Shown: positions 1 through 8,326 of the stretch, one piece after another | Position numbering within the stretch: the first letter of the stretch is position 1 | Layout: the number at the start of each line of letters is the position of its first letter | Source of the DNA: an uncultured Bacilli bacterium | Lineage (GTDB): Bacteria; Bacillota_I; Bacilli_A; RF39; UBA660 | Length of the DNA: 11,709 bases | Assembly (NCBI GenBank): GCA_934090685.1 | Contig: CAKOJN010000011.1 | Span: 1-11,709 of the forward strand | Reading direction: 5' to 3' | Notes under the pieces: generated by a model | The model's input: only the letters and a program-made list of their open reading frames with translations | The model's database searches: none | What the model was told of the DNA's origin: nothing | Made by a program: the position numbers and the translations under genes

Positions 1-333
1 TGTGCTTTTTTAATTGTTGAAGCATCTTCTGGCACTTTATTAAAGTCAAAAGTTTCAATAGTTGGTGTTATATCATCTAAATCAATAAAACTTTTTTCAC
101 TTGGTATCTCTTGTGCTTTTTTAATTGTCGAAGCATCTTCTGGCACTTTATTAAAGTCAAAAGTTTCAATAGTTGGTGTTATATCATCTAAATCAATAAA
201 ACTTTTTTCACTTGGTATCTCTTGTGCTTTTTTAATTGTTGAAGCATCTTCTGGCACTTTATTAAAGTCAAAAGTTTCAATAGTTGGTGTTATATCATCC
301 AAATCAATAAAGCTTTTTTCGCCTTTCTCTTTT
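1..333 (-). repeat. Tandem 111-bp (37-residue) repeats in the effector C-terminus
   Basis: Three in-frame copies with period exactly 111 bp: 1-111, 112-222 and 223-333. Copies 1 and 2 differ by one base (T at 18, C at 129), a synonymous Ser codon change. The third copy, first in the protein, matches until about position 299 and then diverges in its last third. The encoded unit includes SFIDLDDITPTIETFDF and VPEDASTIKKAQEIPSE; it is acidic with regularly spaced Pro and Thr. The array reaches the window edge, so the copy number is a minimum. Confidence 0.95.
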
Positions 334-1964
334 AATAATTTATTAGCACCAGCAGCACTTAATAATTCTCCACCAAAATTACCCAAAACTGCAAATCCCA
401 TTTCTAATGCGTAACTTTGCCAGTCTATTTCTCCATTAGTAATATATCCTGCTCCTGCTTTTGCTGTTGCAGCAGCAAAATCAACATACATGTCTGGCAA
501 CTTAACAGTGTTAATAACAGCGTCTTTAAATGTATTTCCTGTTGCTTGACCTATGACTTCTTGCGTTACAGTTGCTGGATTTAAATATGAATTAAAACCT
601 TTAACTACAGATGAACCAACTTGACCAGATATATACCATTCAGCACCTTTTTGAACACCATCTAAATATGAAAGCCCAATGCTCTTTACATCTCTATTGG
701 TATAGTTACCATCTTCATCTGTCATTGAAAAATATTTTTCTCCGCCCTGTCCTGTTCCTTCTAAAAAACCAACACCTGCTGCTACAACAGGAGCTGCAGT
801 ACCACCTGTTGCAACAGTAATAACTGTCGCAATAGTCACTTCACCAACCTTAGTAGAAACACTCTTTATAGCTTCAGCACCTTTGCTATCATATTTCAAT
901 AATGAGTTATCATTATTAAATTGACCAAGTTTAGTTTTTTCATAATAAAACTTTTCCATATTACCAACTTGATCAATTGCAACGTAATCCATAGTGGCAT
1001 CCCATAATTCATCTGTGTAATTTGTTCCAAATATTGCATCGATACCCAACGTATAAACACTTGCTCCAGTTGCTTTTAACATAGTTAAACCATCGTTTAC
1101 ATATTCTCCAATTTTTAATACTCCTGATACTACTTTTTCTGCTACTAAGGCATTAGTCGCAGTCAATGTTTTTACATTATCAATGGCACCATCAAAGTTC
1201 CCATCAGCAATATTACTAGTAAGAGACTTTATTGTTTCTACATACTTTTTACCAGCAATTTTCAATTCATCCCAACCTGATAATTCTAATAGTCCTTTAT
1301 CTTTTAGGTTCTTTTCAAGAACTTTAGCTTTATCTTCTAAAGTATCCATTTTTTCTTTTAATTCAGCCATTCTTTTTTTATCCGCTGCTTCCTCATAATA
1401 ATCGGTATTGACAGAATACCCACCGATTCCATTACCAGTCTTATATTTATCACTTAATTTATTGTATTCGGTTTGAGCTTCTTCTATTTCTTTAAGTATT
1501 TCTTGATACGAATCAAATTCTGCAAAACCAGCTTCTTCATATGCTTGAATTATAGATTTTTCATAATCAGTAAGTTCACTAGGATTTTTCTTTTTCGCTG
1601 CATGATAAACATCTCCCATTGTTTCAATATATGAAGCATAGTCAACTTGACTAGGTTCTTCGCCTAAATCCATTCCTTTAAACTGTAAATCTATTAACTG
1701 AAATAAATATTCATTATTTGGATCTGCTTTTAATAAAATATCTTTTGTTTTAACAAGTTGACTATAAAACTCCATCAACTTACTATATACATTACCAAAA
1801 TTATTAATTATTGTATTTCCTTCATATCCTAGTTCATTTACTAGTTTATAATCTATGTTATTAGTACTTAAAAGATTTGTTAATTTTGTCATAGTTTTCT
1901 TTGCATAATTAACACTTTGACAACCAACATAAATAGCTTCGGAATTTACTTCTACTGAATCCAT
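1..1964 (-). CDS. Large T7SS effector-like protein, C-terminus cut by window edge
   Basis: Open reading frame of at least 654 codons with no stop before the left edge; I read the frame codon by codon over most of its length and saw no break. The start MDSVEVNSEA is set by AGGAG (1977-1973) 8 nt upstream, overlapping the end of the DUF4176 gene. Residues 1 to about 270 are mainly helical and charged (for example EILKEIEEAQTEYNKL and RMAELKEKMDTLEDKAKVL). About 372-402 is a Gly/Ala/Val-rich hydrophobic stretch (TIATVITVATGGTAAPVVAA), followed by a Gly/Ala-rich region to about 545 and tandem 37-residue repeats from 550 onward. No signal peptide is visible. Its place after a WXG protein, a small helical protein and DUF4176 is typical of T7SSb polymorphic toxins, so secreted cargo is inferred. 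A canonical LXG motif was not recognised and no catalytic domain is inside the window; a toxin domain would lie beyond position 1. Confidence 0.8.
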   Translation of the reverse strand, partial: MDSVEVNSEAIYVGCQSVNYAKKTMTKLTNLLSTNNIDYKLVNELGYEGNTIINNFGNVYSKLMEFYSQLVKTKDILLKADPNNEYLFQLIDLQFKGMDLGEEPSQVDYASYIETMGDVYHAAKKKNPSELTDYEKSIIQAYEEAGFAEFDSYQEILKEIEEAQTEYNKLSDKYKTGNGIGGYSVNTDYYEEAADKKRMAELKEKMDTLEDKAKVLEKNLKDKGLLELSGWDELKIAGKKYVETIKSLTSNIADGNFDGAIDNVKTLTATNALVAEKVVSGVLKIGEYVNDGLTMLKATGASVYTLGIDAIFGTNYTDELWDATMDYVAIDQVGNMEKFYYEKTKLGQFNNDNSLLKYDSKGAEAIKSVSTKVGEVTIATVITVATGGTAAPVVAAGVGFLEGTGQGGEKYFSMTDEDGNYTNRDVKSIGLSYLDGVQKGAEWYISGQVGSSVVKGFNSYLNPATVTQEVIGQATGNTFKDAVINTVKLPDMYVDFAAATAKAGAGYITNGEIDWQSYALEMGFAVLGNFGGELLSAAGANKLLKEKGEKSFIDLDDITPTIETFDFNKVPEDASTIKKAQEIPSEKSFIDLDDITPTIETFDFNKVPEDASTIKKAQEIPSEKSFIDLDDITPTIETFDFNKVPEDASTIKKA

Positions 1965-1979
1965 ATCATCAACTCCTAA

Positions 1980-2258
1980 CTAATTATTTTCTTTTTCTAT
2001 TGCCTTCTTTAACACTTCTTTAAACTTCTTTTCTTCTTCATCTATCAAACCAATATGATAAATTTTATCTATTTGATCATGATTAAATACACAGTTTTGT
2101 GTTGATGATATTACTCCTTCTGGATAAATACACCCAGTATAATCAAATACTTCATCATGTCCTTCTGCTTTTACATAAAATCCTGTTATCATTACTTTTT
2201 TTGTTGCATTCTTTAATAATACAACTGTACCTATTGGTAAAAATTTTTCGTATTTCAT
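1980..2258 (-). CDS. DUF4176 family protein, T7SS cargo-associated
   Basis: A 92-residue protein with the DUF4176 pattern: LPIGTVVLLKNATKKVMITG at 7-26, then DYTGCIYPEG (about 39-48) and a DEEEKKF segment near the C-terminus. DUF4176 proteins are small cytoplasmic partners commonly encoded directly upstream of LXG-type T7SSb toxins, where a chaperone or targeting role is proposed; the same role is inferred here because the next gene is a large effector-like protein. There is no signal peptide or membrane segment. A strong AGGAGG (2269-2264) lies 5 nt before the ATG, and the 144-residue coiled-coil gene ends 15 nt upstream, so the two are co-transcribed. The TAG stop is followed after 15 nt by the effector ATG, with that gene's ribosome binding site in between. 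Confidence 0.85.
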   Translation of the reverse strand: MKYEKFLPIGTVVLLKNATKKVMITGFYVKAEGHDEVFDYTGCIYPEGVISSTQNCVFNHDQIDKIYHIGLIDEEEKKFKEVLKKAIEKENN

Positions 2259-2273
2259 TTTGTCCTCCTATTT

Positions 2274-2708
2274 TTATCTTGGCCCACCTCTAAGTGGTTT
2301 CTCCTTTTCTTTTTTCTTATCTAATTCTTGTTTTCTTTTTGCTTCTTCTTCTTTTCGTTGTTGCTCAGCTTTTTGAAGCCTTGCAGTTTCTTCTTTTATA
2401 TATTTCTTACCCTTCTCAATATCAGATTTTAACTCTGCTATTCTATTATTAGCTGTCTCTTGCACTTTAAGTAAAAGTTCATGATTTTGTTTAACAGTAT
2501 CACCAACTTTTGAAAGTTCAGTTTCATAATCAAAATCACCAACTCTGTTTTCAGCAAATGTTCTAGTACCAATAGTTAAATAATTAATCAAACTATTAAA
2601 TTCTGGCTTTGTATTTTCTATTGATCGAGAAAGTTTTTCTAATTTTTTTATCTTATCTTCTTTGTTTCTTATGGTTTGTTTCCAAGAATTAATTTCTGCG
2701 TATGACAT
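2274..2708 (-). CDS. Small coiled-coil protein, probable T7SS cargo partner
   Basis: A 144-residue, highly charged, almost wholly helical protein. The N-terminal part (WKQTIRNKEDKIKKLEKL, about 9-26) and the part after residue 65 read as two long amphipathic helices, joined by a more ordinary stretch around 40-62 (NYLTIGTRTFAENR). The last 40 residues are a Lys/Glu/Gln-rich tail ending in PLRGGPR. There is no WXG motif, signal peptide or membrane helix. In size, helical hairpin shape and position (between a WXG protein and DUF4176, upstream of a large cargo) it resembles the small DUF5082/DUF3130-like proteins that bind the N-terminal helical domain of LXG toxins, but I cannot assign a family from sequence alone. 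AGGAG at 2719-2715 lies 6 nt before the ATG. The gene follows an 80-nt intergenic region containing strong RNA hairpins. Confidence 0.75.
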   Translation of the reverse strand: MSYAEINSWKQTIRNKEDKIKKLEKLSRSIENTKPEFNSLINYLTIGTRTFAENRVGDFDYETELSKVGDTVKQNHELLLKVQETANNRIAELKSDIEKGKKYIKEETARLQKAEQQRKEEEAKRKQELDKKKEKEKPLRGGPR

Positions 2709-2725
2709 ATTTCACTCCTACCTAT

Positions 2726-2776
2726 CTTCTTAATTCTTAAAAAGAGAATTTATAACTCTCCTTAAGAATTAAGAAG
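2726..2776 (-). promoter_or_regulatory. Long hairpin in the esx-to-partner intergenic region
   Basis: A perfect 15-nt inverted repeat (2726-2740 with 2762-2776) is extended inward by six more pairs, 2741-2746 with 2756-2761, leaving a 9-nt loop. Two of the inner pairs are G-U only in minus-strand RNA and are A-C mismatches on the other strand, so the 21-pair stem is continuous only in the sense transcript. No U-tract follows: the 3' arm runs into the AGGAG and ATG of the next gene. It is therefore more likely a stability, processing or attenuation element than a simple terminator. Confidence 0.7.
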
Positions 2777-2790
2777 CATATCTGCTTCTT
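2771..2790 (-). promoter_or_regulatory. Competing short hairpin at the stop codon of the tandem WXG gene
   Basis: AAGAAGCA and TGCTTCTT form a perfect 8-bp stem (2771-2778 with 2783-2790) around a 4-nt loop. One arm covers part of the TAA stop at 2791-2789; the other shares 2771-2776 with the outer arm of the long hairpin, so both cannot form at once. A ribosome terminating at the stop codon would block the short stem and favour the long one. Confidence 0.6.
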
Positions 2791-3394
2791 AGAATGTATA
2801 GTTTTGTATAGCTGTTGCAATACTTTGTGAAACTCCTGATAGAGTTTGTTTGTATTGGTTTGCTGTGTTAAAGAATTGTTCAAATACACTTACTGCATTA
2901 TCTCTTCCGCTTCCTGCTGTCCAATTATTCATTATTGCATCATATGAACTTCTTGCTTTAGAAATAAATTCATCTATTGTATTTGTTGCATTGTCTACTT
3001 TAGCTTTTCCATTATTTGCTTCTTGTGTTATTGATACTGTATCTCTTTCATCTGTATATGCAGCTAATGTTGACATATTTTCACATGCAATTGGTCCAAA
3101 TGATTCAAGTGCAGCTCCGTTAGCATTTTGAATTTCTCTATAATTAGATGCTATTTTAGAACAATCTACCGCGATTTGTCCTAAGGCATTTCTAATACCT
3201 ACTAAAGCATTATGTACTTCAACAATATTTTGGATTTGTACTCCTGCATCCTTTCCTTGCCATGTGTTTTTTAGATTTTCAATTCCTTGATTCAAATCAT
3301 TAATTATTGCAACTGCTGTTCCATTTACTACATTATTGTATAATGCAACTGAGTCATCATATAATGATTGAACACTGTTCACCTTATGATTCAT
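2789..3394 (-). CDS. Tandem (single-chain) WXG100-like secreted protein
   Basis: A 201-residue, helix-rich protein with no signal peptide. It carries two WXG-type turns about one WXG100 length apart: W45-Q46-G47 in NTWQGKDAG, and W158-T-A-G161 in NNWTAGSG. Each is preceded by an amphipathic helix (NDLNQGIENLKN; SKARSSYDAIMN) and followed by another, which is the helix-turn-helix hairpin of EsxA/YukE. WXG100 proteins are normally about 100 residues and act as dimers secreted by T7SS, so this reads as two hairpins fused in one chain; the second turn is degenerate. The gene lies between the motor ATPase EssC, its expected transporter, and the cargo partners. GGAGG (3405-3401) sits 6 nt before the ATG. 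No clear YxxxD/E export signal was found, and the C-terminus ends in an aromatic NYTF. The alternative is one elongated helical LXG-like partner, but the paired W motifs argue against it. Confidence 0.8.
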   Translation of the reverse strand: MNHKVNSVQSLYDDSVALYNNVVNGTAVAIINDLNQGIENLKNTWQGKDAGVQIQNIVEVHNALVGIRNALGQIAVDCSKIASNYREIQNANGAALESFGPIACENMSTLAAYTDERDTVSITQEANNGKAKVDNATNTIDEFISKARSSYDAIMNNWTAGSGRDNAVSVFEQFFNTANQYKQTLSGVSQSIATAIQNYTF

Positions 3395-3412
3395 ATTTTA
3401 CCTCCTATCTTA

Positions 3413-3441
3413 ATAATACACTTTATATAATAAATTTGCAA
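3413..3441 (-). promoter_or_regulatory. Possible internal promoter before the tandem WXG gene
   Basis: In the 70-nt gap after essC, TTGCAA (3441-3436) and TATTAT (3418-3413) are separated by 17 nt on the minus strand. Transcription would start close to the GGAGG at 3405-3401, giving a very short leader, which weakens the call. The region is almost all A and T, so chance matches are likely. Confidence 0.25.
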
Positions 3442-3464
3442 TTAATTTTACATAATGTGTAAAG

Positions 3465-6400
3465 TTAATCTTTAAATTCATTAATAATTTTAAATATTGT
3501 CGGAAGACCATTTTTAATATAAATACCATACTCATTATCTATACTTGATATTCCCTGTGGTTGAATTACTGATTTAAGTATAAATTGTTGAGTAAATCCA
3601 CTTCCAATCCATATGCCTTCATTTAAATTTACATTATTTTTAAACCAATCTTCAAATTCAAATGTTTTTAAATTAGATGGTACATCAATAAATACAAAAT
3701 TGATTTTTAAAACTTCTTTATTATTTTGAATTATATTTTTAAACATTGTTTTATGTTCATCATCTAATTTATTTATGAATTTATTTATACCAATAATTAC
3801 ACATAAATTATTAGGTAATTTTTTTAAACTTCTGATATTATTATTATTTTCAGATAATATTTTTTGAATACTATCATCACTTACTTTAATCATTTCAACT
3901 ACCTTATTAAAGTCATTATTAAAACATTTTATATTGTAATTATAGTCTTCAAAATAATTATTAGCGTCAATTATAATTTTACTAAAGTTATCTTTATATT
4001 CTATTACTTTTAAGAAATTCCTTATAAATAATTTCATATTATCTATTTCTGTTGAAGAAATTATATTAATAACATTTTTAGTAAAGTCATGCATTTGTGA
4101 TGTTAATTGTTCTTTTGTAAGACCTATTGGCACTGAATTCAAACCTTTATATTTATCTTTAAATCTATCAATTGTAATAACATCTGGCATAGTTGGTACT
4201 TCCATCGCATGAGAAATTCCTTTCTCTTGTAACATCTCTATTGCTTTATTTATTTTATTTAATTTTTCTTCTTCATTCGCTATAAAAGAAGTTTGAAATT
4301 CACATACTCTATCTAACTTAACAAGTCCTCTTCCTAAACTATTAAATGGAACAACTCCATCAGTTTTTCCTAATATATCTCTATATTCATTATCTGAATT
4401 TAATTGTAAACATAAGATTTGTTTACAACATTGTGATATTTTAAATTTAACACTATTTTGACTAGTACCTGATATTACAAAGTTAATACCATACTTTGAA
4501 CCCTCACGTATAACAGGTATCATTTTATCTACTAACTCTTGATAAACTTCTGTCATTACTTCTATTCCATTAATAATAACTATTAAATTTGGTATTCCAA
4601 TTTTAGCCATCTTAATATAATCATTATAGTTTCCATTATAAGATGTAAATAATTTTTTTCTCTTATTCATTTCAGAATTAAGAAGTTTTACCATATTTGA
4701 TAATTTTTCATCATCACCATTTAAAATAACATTACCAACTTGAGGAGCATCAGCAAAGTTCATAAGTGTTTCTGCTCCAAAATCTAATAAATATAAATTA
4801 GTTTCGCTAGTATCATAATTAGTTATTATAGAATATACTAATGTTTCTAACAATTCATCTTTTCCACTGTCACTTGAACCATATATTACAGTATTACCTT
4901 CACAATTAAGTGGTAAAGTAAGTAAACCCTGTGATTGGTTAAATGGATCATCATATTCGCCTATAATAGGTATAACGTTATAACTTTTCTTTTTATAATT
5001 GTATTTTGTGATTAAATCATCAATATATATTTCATTTGGAATTCTTTCTAACCATAACTGATTAATTTTAAAATTCATATCTTTTGAAATATCTATAATG
5101 TATTTTAATATAGATGATAATTCTTCTCCTTCAGACTTAATCAATTTTTTAGCTATAGTATTATTAATTACTTTTTTAATTTCACCAACGTTATCAATAA
5201 AATATAAATTTTTGTCAACCGGTTTTTTAAATTCTTTACTTGGATAATATGGAGCGCCTGCATAAGCAGCTTGTCCCATTGCAAAATATTCATTATAACC
5301 AACCTGTAAATAAAATCTACCTACATTTTTAAGTTCTGCCGCTAAATCATTTTTAATCATTTCCATACTATCTGATTTATCTTGAACTTTTAAACATACT
5401 TTAAATTTACTATTACTCCAAATTTGAGCATCAACTACTCCTGATGGTTTTTGTGTTGCTAAAATTAAGTGTACACCTAAACTACGACCAATTCTTGCAG
5501 TACTAATTAGATCTTCCATGAATTCAGGTTGTTGATTTTTAAGTTCTGCAAATTCATCGCATACTATTATTAAATGTGGTATAGGTTCTTTTACAATACC
5601 ATCTCTATACATTCTTTGATATTTATATATATCAATAGTACTTTCTCCACTTTGTTCTCTTACTTCATTAAATATTCTTTGTCTTCTTCTAAGTTCACTA
5701 TCAATACTTGATAATGCTCTATTTATTTCAGATTTATCTAAGTTAGTAATCGTACCAACTACATGTGGAAGTTTCATATTAAGTTCACTACTTACAAAAG
5801 CACCAGCAAGTCCTCCACCTTTATAATCAATAAGAACAAAAGCAACTTCTTCTGGACTATAATTTACTGCCATAGATAGAACATAAGTTATTATAAATTC
5901 TGATTTACCACTACCAGTCATACCTGCGACTAAACCATGAGGCCCATGTTGTTTTTCATGTAAATCTAAGACGAACGGATCTCCATTTTCATTAACACCA
6001 ATTTCTGCTTTTAATGATTTGATAGGATTATTGTCTTTCCATCTATTTAAGACATTTAATTGTTCTATTTGACCTACTCCAAATAATTCTAAAAATGTTA
6101 ATGAAAGAGGCATATTCTTTTCATTACTGTCAATGTATAGAGGTAAATTTGAAAGTATTTTACTACAATTATCCATATCAACATTTATTGTTTCATTATT
6201 AAATCTAATTTGTTCATTAGTATCATTTTTTAATATCATTGATTGAGTTTCACCAATAGTAATAAAATTAGATACTTGACTAGGTAACTTTGATAACTTT
6301 TCTTCAATTATTAATAAACTAAATCCTAAGTTTTTCTTTTCCTCTAATATTTCATTTATTATATTTATTTTTCTAGCAGAATCAATATCATCGATAAGTA

Positions 6401-8042
6401 CTAAATAATAATTATTAAATCTTGAATAATCATTTATTCTTTCACTAGCATTACCATTTTCACTTAATATTTTTCTATTGTCAAAAACTTGTGTTAAATA
6501 ATCTGATACTTCTTGCATTTCTTCTGTATTAGTAGCAAAAAATCTTATAGTTTTATCATCAGAAAAATTATATAACGATTTTTTTATATAATTCCAATTT
6601 CTAGATTTCTTTTTATTTGTAAATACAACTATCTTTAAATTATCATAACTATGATAAGACATCATTTGTAATAAACAATTATTAACAAATGGAATGTATT
6701 TACTATCAACACCATTTACTGCTGTTTTATTATTCTCACTAAATGAATATCCGATCGGAACATTATCTAAAACAGAGAAACTTTTAATTAGACCATCAAG
6801 CATATTTTTAAGACCATCATCTTCCATAGTAAAGTCTTCTTTTGCATAATTTATTTCAGCATCAAATGGAACTTCTCCTTTTCCGACTCTGACAGTAAGG
6901 AAATCTTCTTGATCTATTTTTCTTTCCCAAAGTGTTCTTCTTTTATTAAGAATTGTGTCATAGCAAACTTCTAAAGGCAATAAACTTTCCTCAATGATTT
7001 TCTTTTGAGTAGACCATTCTTCTAAAAGTTCTCCTTTTTTTGTATCTAAATATGACTTATATTTTGAAACTCTAGTATCTTCTCTTTCTTTCTTTTTCTT
7101 TTTTTCATACCATCTTGTAAACATAGGCCATACAAACATCGATATAATCATTGAAATAGTTATTACTAATGTTGGGATTGATTCTTTAACTGTTAATTCC
7201 TTACTAGATATTTTTTGTAATGTAGTCGTTAATGTTACACATGCTGATGCTGCCATAGTAAGCATCGGACCAATAGTAAGTATTAATGGCATTTCTTCCA
7301 TATCTTCCTTAGTAGGTGGAGAATCAACTTTCATATTAAATGTTTTTATATTTCTTTTAAGTCTTGGTGATTTTAAAAAATAATCATCATCTTTATACAT
7401 TTGGTCATTAGTTATTTCTTCATCAGTCATCTCTGTTTTATTGTTAAATAAATGTTTTCTTAAAATTTGATTATTAATAATTACATTAAATGGATTATTT
7501 ATAAACAATAAATTATTCACTATAATTATTTTAAGGCCATATACATTTATAACATCAGAATTATTTAATGTATATTCAGTAGAATTTAAAATATCATCAT
7601 TAATGTAGACAACTGAATTATCATTTCTTTTTAATATCCATTTATTATTTGAGTAACTCATAGTAAAATGTAAATCTAAAAAGTATGGGTTATTAGCACA
7701 AATTGTACATGTATTATTTTTACCTACATTTATAGAACTTCCATCTGAAACTTCATAACAAGCAAAACTATTATCCTGTAAATAATCAGTATATACTAAA
7801 ATATTTTTATCATTTTTATTTATTATATAATATTTTTTTAATTGAAGTTCTATACTATCAATAACATCATCGCCACTTAACAATTTAACATTTTTAGTAC
7901 AACTAAGAGTCCACTTACCCATTTCAGCACTAACATTGATTAAATTATTATTTTCATAATCTGTTATCCAAAAATTACCAACTTTTTTAGTTGGCAAACT
8001 AAATGAAATAATTTTATTTTCATCAAATATATAAATATTCAT
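3465..8042 (-). CDS. essC: EssC/YukB-type T7SS motor ATPase (FHA, 2 TM, three FtsK/SpoIIIE modules)
   Basis: A 1525-residue protein, close to usual EssC length. Residues 1-190 are a beta-rich N-terminal region of FHA type (VGKNNTCTI at about 106-114, WILKRNDNSVVYIND further on). Two membrane helices follow, about 252-275 and 289-307, then a Lys-rich cytoplasmic stretch (RWYEKKKKKE). The first ATPase module has an intact Walker A, GMTGSGKS at 707-714 (K713), and Walker B LIIVCDE ending at 830. The second has G1055-SSDS-G-K1061 followed by Asp instead of Ser/Thr, and its Walker B position reads LIVIING without the Asp. The third module (about 1305 onward, starting PIGLTKEQL) has no P-loop. In T7SSb this hexameric ATPase drives export of WXG100 proteins and their cargo through the membrane. 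AGGAG (8052-8048) overlaps the yukD stop, 5 nt from the ATG, so translation is probably coupled. Only module 1 looks able to hydrolyse ATP. Confidence 0.95.
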   Translation of the reverse strand: MNIYIFDENKIISFSLPTKKVGNFWITDYENNNLINVSAEMGKWTLSCTKNVKLLSGDDVIDSIELQLKKYYIINKNDKNILVYTDYLQDNSFACYEVSDGSSINVGKNNTCTICANNPYFLDLHFTMSYSNNKWILKRNDNSVVYINDDILNSTEYTLNNSDVINVYGLKIIIVNNLLFINNPFNVIINNQILRKHLFNNKTEMTDEEITNDQMYKDDDYFLKSPRLKRNIKTFNMKVDSPPTKEDMEEMPLILTIGPMLTMAASACVTLTTTLQKISSKELTVKESIPTLVITISMIISMFVWPMFTRWYEKKKKKEREDTRVSKYKSYLDTKKGELLEEWSTQKKIIEESLLPLEVCYDTILNKRRTLWERKIDQEDFLTVRVGKGEVPFDAEINYAKEDFTMEDDGLKNMLDGLIKSFSVLDNVPIGYSFSENNKTAVNGVDSKYIPFVNNCLLQMMSYHSYDNLKIVVFTNKKKSRNWNYIKKSLYNFSDDKTIRFFATNTEEMQEVSDYLTQVFDNRKILSENGNASERINDYSRFNNYYLVLIDDIDSARKINIINEILEEKKNLGFSLLIIEEKLSKLPSQVSNFITIGETQSMILKNDTNEQIRFNNETINVDMDNCSKILSNLPLYIDSNEKNMPLSLTFLELFGVGQIEQLNVLNRWKDNNPIKSLKAEIGVNENGDPFVLDLHEKQHGPHGLVAGMTGSGKSEFIITYVLSMAVNYSPEEVAFVLIDYKGGGLAGAFVSSELNMKLPHVVGTITNLDKSEINRALSSIDSELRRRQRIFNEVREQSGESTIDIYKYQRMYRDGIVKEPIPHLIIVCDEFAELKNQQPEFMEDLISTARIGRSLGVHLILATQKPSGVVDAQIWSNSKFKVCLKVQDKSDSMEMIKNDLAAELKNVGRFYLQVGYNEYFAMGQAAYAGAPYYPSKEFKKPVDKNLYFIDNVGEIKKVINNTIAKKLIKSEGEELSSILKYIIDISKDMNFKINQLWLERIPNEIYIDDLITKYNYKKKSYNVIPIIGEYDDPFNQSQGLLTLPLNCEGNTVIYGSSDSGKDELLETLVYSIITNYDTSETNLYLLDFGAETLMNFADAPQVGNVILNGDDEKLSNMVKLLNSEMNKRKKLFTSYNGNYNDYIKMAKIGIPNLIVIINGIEVMTEVYQELVDKMIPVIREGSKYGINFVISGTSQNSVKFKISQCCKQILCLQLNSDNEYRDILGKTDGVVPFNSLGRGLVKLDRVCEFQTSFIANEEEKLNKINKAIEMLQEKGISHAMEVPTMPDVITIDRFKDKYKGLNSVPIGLTKEQLTSQMHDFTKNVINIISSTEIDNMKLFIRNFLKVIEYKDNFSKIIIDANNYFEDYNYNIKCFNNDFNKVVEMIKVSDDSIQKILSENNNNIRSLKKLPNNLCVIIGINKFINKLDDEHKTMFKNIIQNNKEVLKINFVFIDVPSNLKTFEFEDWFKNNVNLNEGIWIGSGFTQQFILKSVIQPQGISSIDNEYGIYIKNGLPTIFKIINEFKD

Positions 8043-8050
8043 ATTATCTC

Positions 8051-8296
8051 CTATACCATCATTAACTTAGAACAGTTTTTAATATTAGTGTCTCTGACAA
8101 TATCATTATAATTATAAACGTCCGATGTCTCCAAATTGATAAATGTATATTTTCTATCAAAATCAATTGAGTCAAACATAACTTTATCTAATAATGATAA
8201 AATATTTCCCACTTTCTCATTAACTGGTAAAAAAAGTTCATAATTCTTTCCTAAAGATAATACATATAAATTTATTAATACTTTATTGTCATACAT
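8051..8296 (-). CDS. esaB: YukD/EsaB ubiquitin-like T7SS accessory protein
   Basis: An 81-residue protein with the beta-grasp pattern of YukD/EsaB: VLINLYVLSLGKNYELFLPV (6-25), then NEKVGNILSLLDKVM and a C-terminal NCSKLMMV strand. The family folds like ubiquitin but lacks the C-terminal GG and is not known to be conjugated; in T7SSb it is a cytoplasmic, essential or regulatory accessory factor. It is the first gene of the T7SS operon, downstream of a predicted promoter and AGGTG (8306-8302, 5 nt from the ATG), and ends 8 nt before essC. In most T7SSb loci EssB/YukC stands between EsaB and EssC; here it does not. YukD-like folds are also fused to other T7SS proteins, but the free form next to essC makes this assignment secure. 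Confidence 0.88.
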   Translation of the reverse strand: MYDNKVLINLYVLSLGKNYELFLPVNEKVGNILSLLDKVMFDSIDFDRKYTFINLETSDVYNYNDIVRDTNIKNCSKLMMV

Positions 8297-8326
8297 ATCA
8301 ACACCTACTATTCTATTATCAATATA

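Noticed and set aside
1..333. CRISPR-like regular repeats
   Set aside because: The period is 111 bp with no unique spacers, and the repeats are in frame inside a coding sequence.
611..1398. Short plus-strand reading frames (611-820, 1183-1398)
   Set aside because: They lie opposite the continuous effector frame, have low-complexity Leu/His/Ser-rich products and no ribosome binding site; they are shadows.
2099..3131. Plus-strand frames opposite DUF4176 and the tandem WXG gene
   Set aside because: No recognisable family, no ribosome binding site, and fully overlapped by well-supported minus-strand genes.
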